Part shown: one piece after another, positions 58,532 through 64,000 of the stretch
Layout of the letters: every line of letters begins with the position of its first letter
Numbering within the stretch: position 1 is the stretch's first letter
Assembly: GCA_036429605.1 (NCBI GenBank)
Contig: CM071591.1
Span: forward strand, 620,001 to 684,000
DNA length: 64,000 nucleotides
Direction of reading: 5' to 3'
Origin: Cladobotryum mycophilum
Lineage: Eukaryota; Ascomycota; Sordariomycetes; Hypocreales; Hypocreaceae
The notes under the pieces: model-generated
What the model saw: only the letters and a program-made list of their open reading frames with translations
Told to the model about the DNA's origin: nothing
Databases searched by the model: none
Position numbers and translations under genes: made by a program

Positions 58532-60424
58532 TCATCGGTGTCCAAAAAGGATTATTTCATTCTCGTCGTCGTCGTCGTCATCGTCATCGTCTTGCTCGCC
58601 ATCATCGGATTCCTCCTCGGAATCATATTCTTCCTCGTCACTAGAGTTGTCTGCTTGCCTCCAGAAGCCGAGTATATCGTTGTCGGAATCCTCATCAACG
58701 CCAAGGGAGGCTTGCGCGTGCTCTGCCATGGTACTAGGTGGAGATACCGACCTCACAAACCTATCTAATACCCGACTAAGAGGCTCAACAACGTTGGAAG
58801 AATGCCTTCGTCGGCTAGCAATGGAAGCCGTCACACGAGGGTCTGCTGAGATGGGAGTCGGACGAGCTGCTGGTGTTGCCTCCTGAGGGTTTGTCTCAAT
58901 AGAAGCTTGTGCTCGATCATTGGCTGCTTCTTGTAGTGCCTGGCTGTTCCCGCCGAGCATCTGAAGCTCCACCGTATTGTACGAACGGCAAATAGAGCAT
59001 TTCAGCCCAAGCCAGTGATATGGTACTGTGCTCCTTCCAGAGCAGTCATTACATAGAATTTTGGCCTGCGTATCGCGAAACTCTGGTGGCATGGGCTGGT
59101 TCTGAATAGCAACCTCCAAATTGCGGAATTGAGTCTCCATATTTGCAAGACTCTTGTTGCAGATAGGACACTTATAGGACACCTTCATGTGCTGCTCATA
59201 GCACTTTTTATGTATGCTATGACCACAGGGCATGAAGACGACAGGTTTGGGGGATGTGAACATGTACTCGCCGCATATAGGACAGTCACAATCTGTTGAA
59301 CGCTCAATGCATTTATGTGAGCTCTCGATGGATGTCGTGATGCACGCACGGCAGGTCTAAGAATCTGTTAGCCACTGAGAATACCATGTCATGAGAGAAG
59401 CTTATTACCTTGCAGTGGAAAAAATCTCGGCCAAGACCCAACCCACGTCGACAGATGCCACAGTCATGGCAATGATAGATTGGTTTATTTGGACGATTTT
59501 CCCACAGTTTGCAGATATTGCAGTAGTATAGTGCCGCGATCTCTCCGCAGTTGATGCAAATGTCAGACGCCCTCTGTGGTGTTGCGCATAGCATACACAA
59601 CATGTTCTTCGTTTCCGTTCGAATCAGGGTATGGTCTTCCTTGGCGTCATGGCAAAAGCGGCAAGTATACCATTTCTTGCAGGTAGAACACTGCAGCTTG
59701 ACGTTCCGTTCATAGTGCTCGCATCCCAGGGGGCTCGTCCTTGGGGAAGTGTTGAGGAACTGCTTGTTGGTGTTGTAGTCTCCGTTTTGGGATGTCGTAT
59801 CGGAACAAAGGTTGGAGCAATGTCGCTGGCACTCAAGGTAAATGTGTCCTTGATAACAGACTCACCAATGAGTTGGTTCTGCCAAAATCTCAAAGAGTCG
59901 AGTGGTCCTGTTGGCTCTGAATGCTCCCATGTCTGGCCAGCTGGTAAATCTCCCGAGACATTCTTAACCCGCGAAACTGACAGGGAAGAGCGGTATCCTT
60001 CAAGTATGACATCGTGCAGAAGCCTGGCCTTCTCAGTCGATGGAATATCGCGAGCATTGATTTCTTGTATTCGGGTCCGTAGCATTCGCATCCCGTCATC
60101 CTCTGGAATCGGCCCACCATGCTTCCCCCGTGGAACTATAGGGAAGCCAAGGTGGTCGAGGGTGACGGGTTGTGTTGTTACCGGAGTCTGAGGTTCTTCG
60201 ACTATCGTTTCATGAGTGGAGGAGCTGAAGGTGCGGAGGCGCATAGGTTCGGGCTGGGCATCATTCTCTTGTAAGGCATTGTCGATATTGTCGGTATCCA
60301 TGGCATTCGCTTGGGCAGGTGGTGTTTCCTCATCTCCACCAAAGGTCGTCCTGGAAATTTCAGAAAATCGGCGAGCTTGACGTAGGACAGGATTGATTAT
60401 GAATTCGGATACGTAGGAAGACAT
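58532..60424 (-). CDS. CHY/CTCHY/RING-type E3 ubiquitin ligase, RCHY1-like (one apparent frameshift)
   Basis: Predicted ubiquitin ligase related to Pirh2/RCHY1. Exons 60424..59409 and 59356..58532, about 613 aa after bridging the frame. A disordered N-terminal third (from MSSYVSEFIINPVLRQARRF) leads into the CHY zinc finger: GCEHYERNVKLQC, CKKWYTCRFCHD and MLCMLCATPQRA. The CTCHY part has YYCNICKLWENRP and YHCHDCGICRRG, and the RING-H2 runs from CPICGEYM through FMPCGHSIHKKCY to CPICNKSL. A zinc ribbon with CNDCSGRS and CSICRSYN follows, then an acidic Asp-rich tail ending in ILFGHR. The frame breaks at G5 59729-59733 (plus strand), just before GCEHY. The first ATG in frame is at 60424; the upstream part of the frame has only a TTG. 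Substrates are unknown. Confidence 0.85.
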
Positions 60425-61480
60425 CTGAGACAGCGGTGCGCAGAAATAGGTCGCTTCTGCCACTGATTGCGATAGGATGATAGCTAGGTATGTGGTGGGC
60501 AACTCCAGGACGCGGAATAGGGCTTTTATGTCAATAAACAAATTGTTAAAGTTTGGAATGGTTTGATATCGGTATTAGCGAAGGGTCACGGGCTTTTCCA
60601 TCTCCCTGATGTCAAGCTGAAAAGGGCTTCAAAGTTTCACGGCGGCGAACCCGTTCTTGACCAAGAAAACCGTATCCGCCCCCGGTCTTCGGCAAGCAAA
60701 GACAGACCTGACGAGACAGGTAAGGATGACATAATAAGGTGACAACCTGCAAGGCGCATCGGATTTCTAGGTCTAATTCAAGTGGAGAACTAGAGCCTGC
60801 ATGTGATTGCTTGAAGCAAACCTGATTTGAGACAAAGGCTCAAGCCTCTGAAGGAATCTGGAGGGGGATGCTTGAAACGCCTCCTGTGGCTTGAAGCTGG
60901 CCCAAGTTTAATCAGCTGTGGCTCGTGCTGTTCCCCGAGGGGACCTGTCCCATCCCACCGCGAGCCACTAGCCACGCCTGCTGTGCCCCCAAAGTGGCAG
61001 CGCAAGCACCTTGAAGGGAGGGATCGTGTTCTGCAGTGTTGGTCTACAGCCTTTGCAATGTGGCCATATTTCCAGCTGAACAAGGGGGCAGCCCGTATTC
61101 TTAGTAGCCGTAACATATCATCCGAAAAACAGCTGCATCCACCACCACCACCATTATCTCCTCCTCCTCCTCCTCCTCCCTTATTCTTTTTTTCTTCAGC
61201 TTCATTTTCTCTCCTGAGTAGCGTTTTGCCCTCGGGACTTTTTTCTTTCTTCAATTGACGACGATCGCCATATCGTCGCCATCGCTGATGCGTTTGAGAG
61301 TCTCTCCAACTCGTCCGGTCATTATTACGAATTGCGCCGGGGTGCTTCTGCTTGGCTAAAAGCTGGCGTATCCCCTTTTTCTACCAACAAGGAGCCTTTG
61401 TCTTCAAGACCCCTGACTCTTATTATTTTTTTTAATACCGTTTGCGAGCGTGTCTCAGTGACGTGCAGCAAATTGCCAGC
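60425..61480. promoter_or_regulatory. RCHY1-like/PMT2 divergent promoter region
   Basis: About 1.05 kb between start codons. It includes a (CCA)n tract at about 61138-61152 followed by (CTC)n at about 61158-61179. The last 230 bases are T/C-rich and probably the PMT2 leader. No gene seen. Confidence 0.5.
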
Positions 61481-63919
61481 ATGGCTGCCGACAAGGCTAC
61501 CGCCTCTGGCGCTGACCTGGGCGGCGAGCTCAGGCAACGAGTTGGAGCTTCGTCACTAGCTCCTCCTTCGCCTCAACCAGAGGATAAGAAGAAGCTTGTC
61601 AAGAAGGTAGGAAAGGAAGATTGAAACATGTTCTCCCCAAAAAGTTAACTAACAATAATGCCCGTAGGAAAAAACCTTCCTCGATGCCTTCGCCGAGTGG
61701 GAACCCATCTTTGCCCCGCTAATCTTCACTGCCATTGCCTTCTTCACTCGACTATACAAGATTGGTATCAGCGATATTGTCACTTGGGATGAGGCTCAGT
61801 AGGTACCGACCTAGACATGCATGCTCTCGCAATTGCTAATCCAAGCCTACTAGTTTTGGAAAATTCGGAAGCTACTATATCAAGCATGAATACTACTTCG
61901 ATGTTCACCCTCCTTTGGGCAAGATGCTCGTCGGTCTCTCGGGAGTCCTCGCCGGTTATAATGGATCCTTCGAATTCAAGAGTGGAGAAAAGTATCCCGA
62001 AGACGTCGATTACACCTTCATGCGAGCTTTCAATGCCTTTTTCGGTATCGTCTGTATCCCAATGGCCTACTACACTGCAAAGGAGCTTCAGCTGCGTCGA
62101 CCTGCTGTCTGGTTCGTTACTCTCATGGTGCTCTGTGAAAACTCGTACACAACCATCAGTCGCTTTATTCTCCTCGATTCCATGTTGCTATGCGGAACCG
62201 TTGCTACTACTCTCTGCTGGGCCAAGTTTCACAACCAGCGACATAGCAGCTTCGAGCCCGAGTGGTTCTTCTGGCTTTTCATGACCGGTATCAGCATTGG
62301 TTGCGTTTGCAGTGTCAAGCTCGTAGGACTCTTCGTCACTGCCCTCGTTGGCTTGTACACTATTGAGGATCTTTGGCGGAAGTTTGGCGATACTAGGGTA
62401 GCAATTGTGAGTATACTCATCCCTGTTTTCGAAATTCCTGCAACTAACAAAACTATAGCCTACTCTAGCCGCTCACTTTATCACTCGTGCTGTCGGACTC
62501 ATTGTTGTTCCTTTCCTCATCTACCTTCTTTCTTTTGCCCTACACTTTGCCATTCTCGACCACACTGGACCAGGTGATGCTCAGATGAGCTCCCTATTCC
62601 AAGCCAACTTGAAGGGAACCGAGGTCGGAAAGAATAGTCCTTTGGAGATTGCATATGGATCTCGAGCTACCATCAAGAACATGGGATATGGAGGTGGCCT
62701 GCTTCACTCGCACGTCCAGACCTACCCTGAGGGTTCAGGTCAGCAGCAGGTCACTTGCTACCATCACAAGGATTCCAACAATGATTGGTTTTTCTACCCA
62801 AACCGTTACGAACCCGAGTATAAGGAGGAGGATGAAGAGCTCCGATTCATCGGCGACAAGACCGTCGTCCGTCTGGTTCACGCCCAAACTGGACGCAACC
62901 TTCACTCCCACGAAATCGATGCCCCCGTTACCAAGTCTCACCGAGAAGTTTCTTCCTATGGCAACTTGACTGTTGGCGATGACAAGGACCACTGGAAGGT
63001 GGAAGTCATTCGAGACGCTGCATCTCGCGATCGCAGCAAGATTCGAACTTTGACCACAGCTTTCCGCCTAAAGCATGAGGCTCTTGGCTGCTACCTGCGA
63101 GCAGGCAACGTTAACCTTCCTCAGTGGGGTTTCAAGCAGATTGAGGTTACATGCACCAAAGAGAACAACCCCCGTGATACCTACACCCACTGGAATGTAG
63201 AGGCCCATTGGAACGAAAAGCGTGAGTTGCCTTGTCATATTTCCTTGTCATTTCGGTACTGACCCTTTATTTTAGTTCCTCCCAGTGACCCAGCTGTTTA
63301 CAAGTCGCCTTTCTTCCACGACTTCATCCACCTCAACGTTGCGATGATGACGTCCAACAATGCTCTTGTGCCAGACCCCGACAAGCAGGACGATCTCGCT
63401 TCTCATTGGTGGCAATGGCCCATCCTTCATGTCGGTCTTCGAATGTGCGGCTGGGATGACAATATTGTCAAATACTTCCTCCTCGGAAACCCCTTCGTCT
63501 ATTGGGCTTCTACGGCTTCCCTGGGCGTGGCTGGCCTCGTTGTGGTATGGTACCTCGTGCGATGGCAGCGTGGATACAAGGAGCTCAACATCAAGGAGAT
63601 TGAGCTGATTCACTACGCGGGAATCTACCCCGCCGCCGGCTGGTTTCTTCATTACCTTCCCTTTGTTATCATGGCACGTGTCACCTATGTGCATCACTAC
63701 TACCCAGCTCTCTACTTTGCCATTCTCACTCTAGGCTTCTTGGTCGACTGGTTCTTGAGGAATCGTAACCATGTCATTCAGGGTGCCGTGTATGGCGTCC
63801 TCTACAGTGTCATCATTGGCCTGTATATCTTGTTCATCCCCTTCTGCTTCGGCATGACTGGACCCAACAAGCAATACAGCTACCTGAAGTGGTTCAGCAA
63901 CTGGAGAGTCAGTGATTAA
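61481..63919 (+). CDS. PMT2: PMT2-family protein O-mannosyltransferase
   Basis: ER membrane enzyme that transfers mannose from dolichol-phosphate-mannose to Ser/Thr of secretory proteins, usually as a PMT1-PMT2 heterodimer. Exons 61481..61606, 61668..61798, 61854..62406, 62459..63221 and 63276..63919, 738 aa (yeast Pmt2 759). A cytosolic N-terminus is followed by the catalytic acidic pair DE at 83-84 in DIVTWDEAHFGKF and YFDVHPPLGKML. Multiple membrane helices follow, then a luminal MIR region (about 320-510) with PLEIAYGSRATIKNMGYGGG, LLHSHVQTYPEGSGQQQVTC and NLHSHEIDAPVTK. The C-terminal helices end in SYLKWFSNWRVSD. All five exons join in phase with no frame break. Confidence 0.95.
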
Positions 63920-64000
63920 GCGCCTTTATGGTGCCGAGGTTGGACATAGGAATGAATCGCAGCATTATCAGATGATGCGATCTTCATAATGAGGCTTTTG
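63920..64000. other. PMT2 3' flank
   Basis: 81 bases after the stop codon to the window edge. No feature. Confidence 0.5.

Noticed and set aside
1..64000. tRNA, 5S rRNA or snRNA genes
   Set aside because: I scanned by eye for B-box-like GGTTCGAATCC and a remembered fungal 5S sequence; nothing convincing. A tRNAscan or Rfam search would be decisive.

Overview
The window is nuclear DNA from a filamentous ascomycete (Pezizomycotina; I think Sordariomycetes, probably Hypocreales, but that rank rests on remembered protein families and is an inference). The signs are short introns (about 50-270 nt) with GTANGT donors and CTAAC-type branch sites, compact divergent gene pairs, Skg6-, NUC-2/PHO81- and RRN6-type proteins, and long gene-poor spacers. 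I saw no tRNA or rRNA gene, no recognisable transposon and no CRISPR array.

Layout, left to right: a bZIP regulator (-) with a 3.6 kb empty upstream region; a DUF2293 protein (+) convergent with RRP12 (-); VPS29 (+); shugoshin SGO1 (-) divergent from DAD2 (+); a TPX2-like coiled-coil protein (+); a type-B carboxylesterase (+) convergent with a proline-rich single-pass membrane protein (-); a Skg6-like membrane protein (-); a 4 kb spacer; the Ran exchange factor RCC1/PIM1 (+); a DHX35-type DEAH helicase (-) divergent from a CUE5-type autophagy adaptor (+); the phosphate regulator PHO81/NUC-2 (+); a four-pass membrane protein (-) divergent from COA1 (+); mitochondrial uL3 (-), PITHD1 (-) and RRN6 (-); SPC25 (+, divergent from RRN6) followed by MZT1 (+); an RCHY1-type CHY/RING ligase (-); and a PMT2-family O-mannosyltransferase (+).

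Most genes are housekeeping. Two themes stand out. First, mitotic genes are dense: SGO1, DAD2, SPC25, MZT1 and RCC1, perhaps with a TPX2-like protein. Second, several coding regions change frame exactly at short G or C runs. I count twelve such sites in eight genes, including well conserved ones, so homopolymer length errors in the assembled sequence are the simplest explanation. The esterase, with four sites, could also be a real pseudogene. I found no convincing new multi-gene system. The most interesting biology is a PHO81 start codon that appears split by an intron, and a DUF2293 protein with four SUMO-interacting-like motifs.
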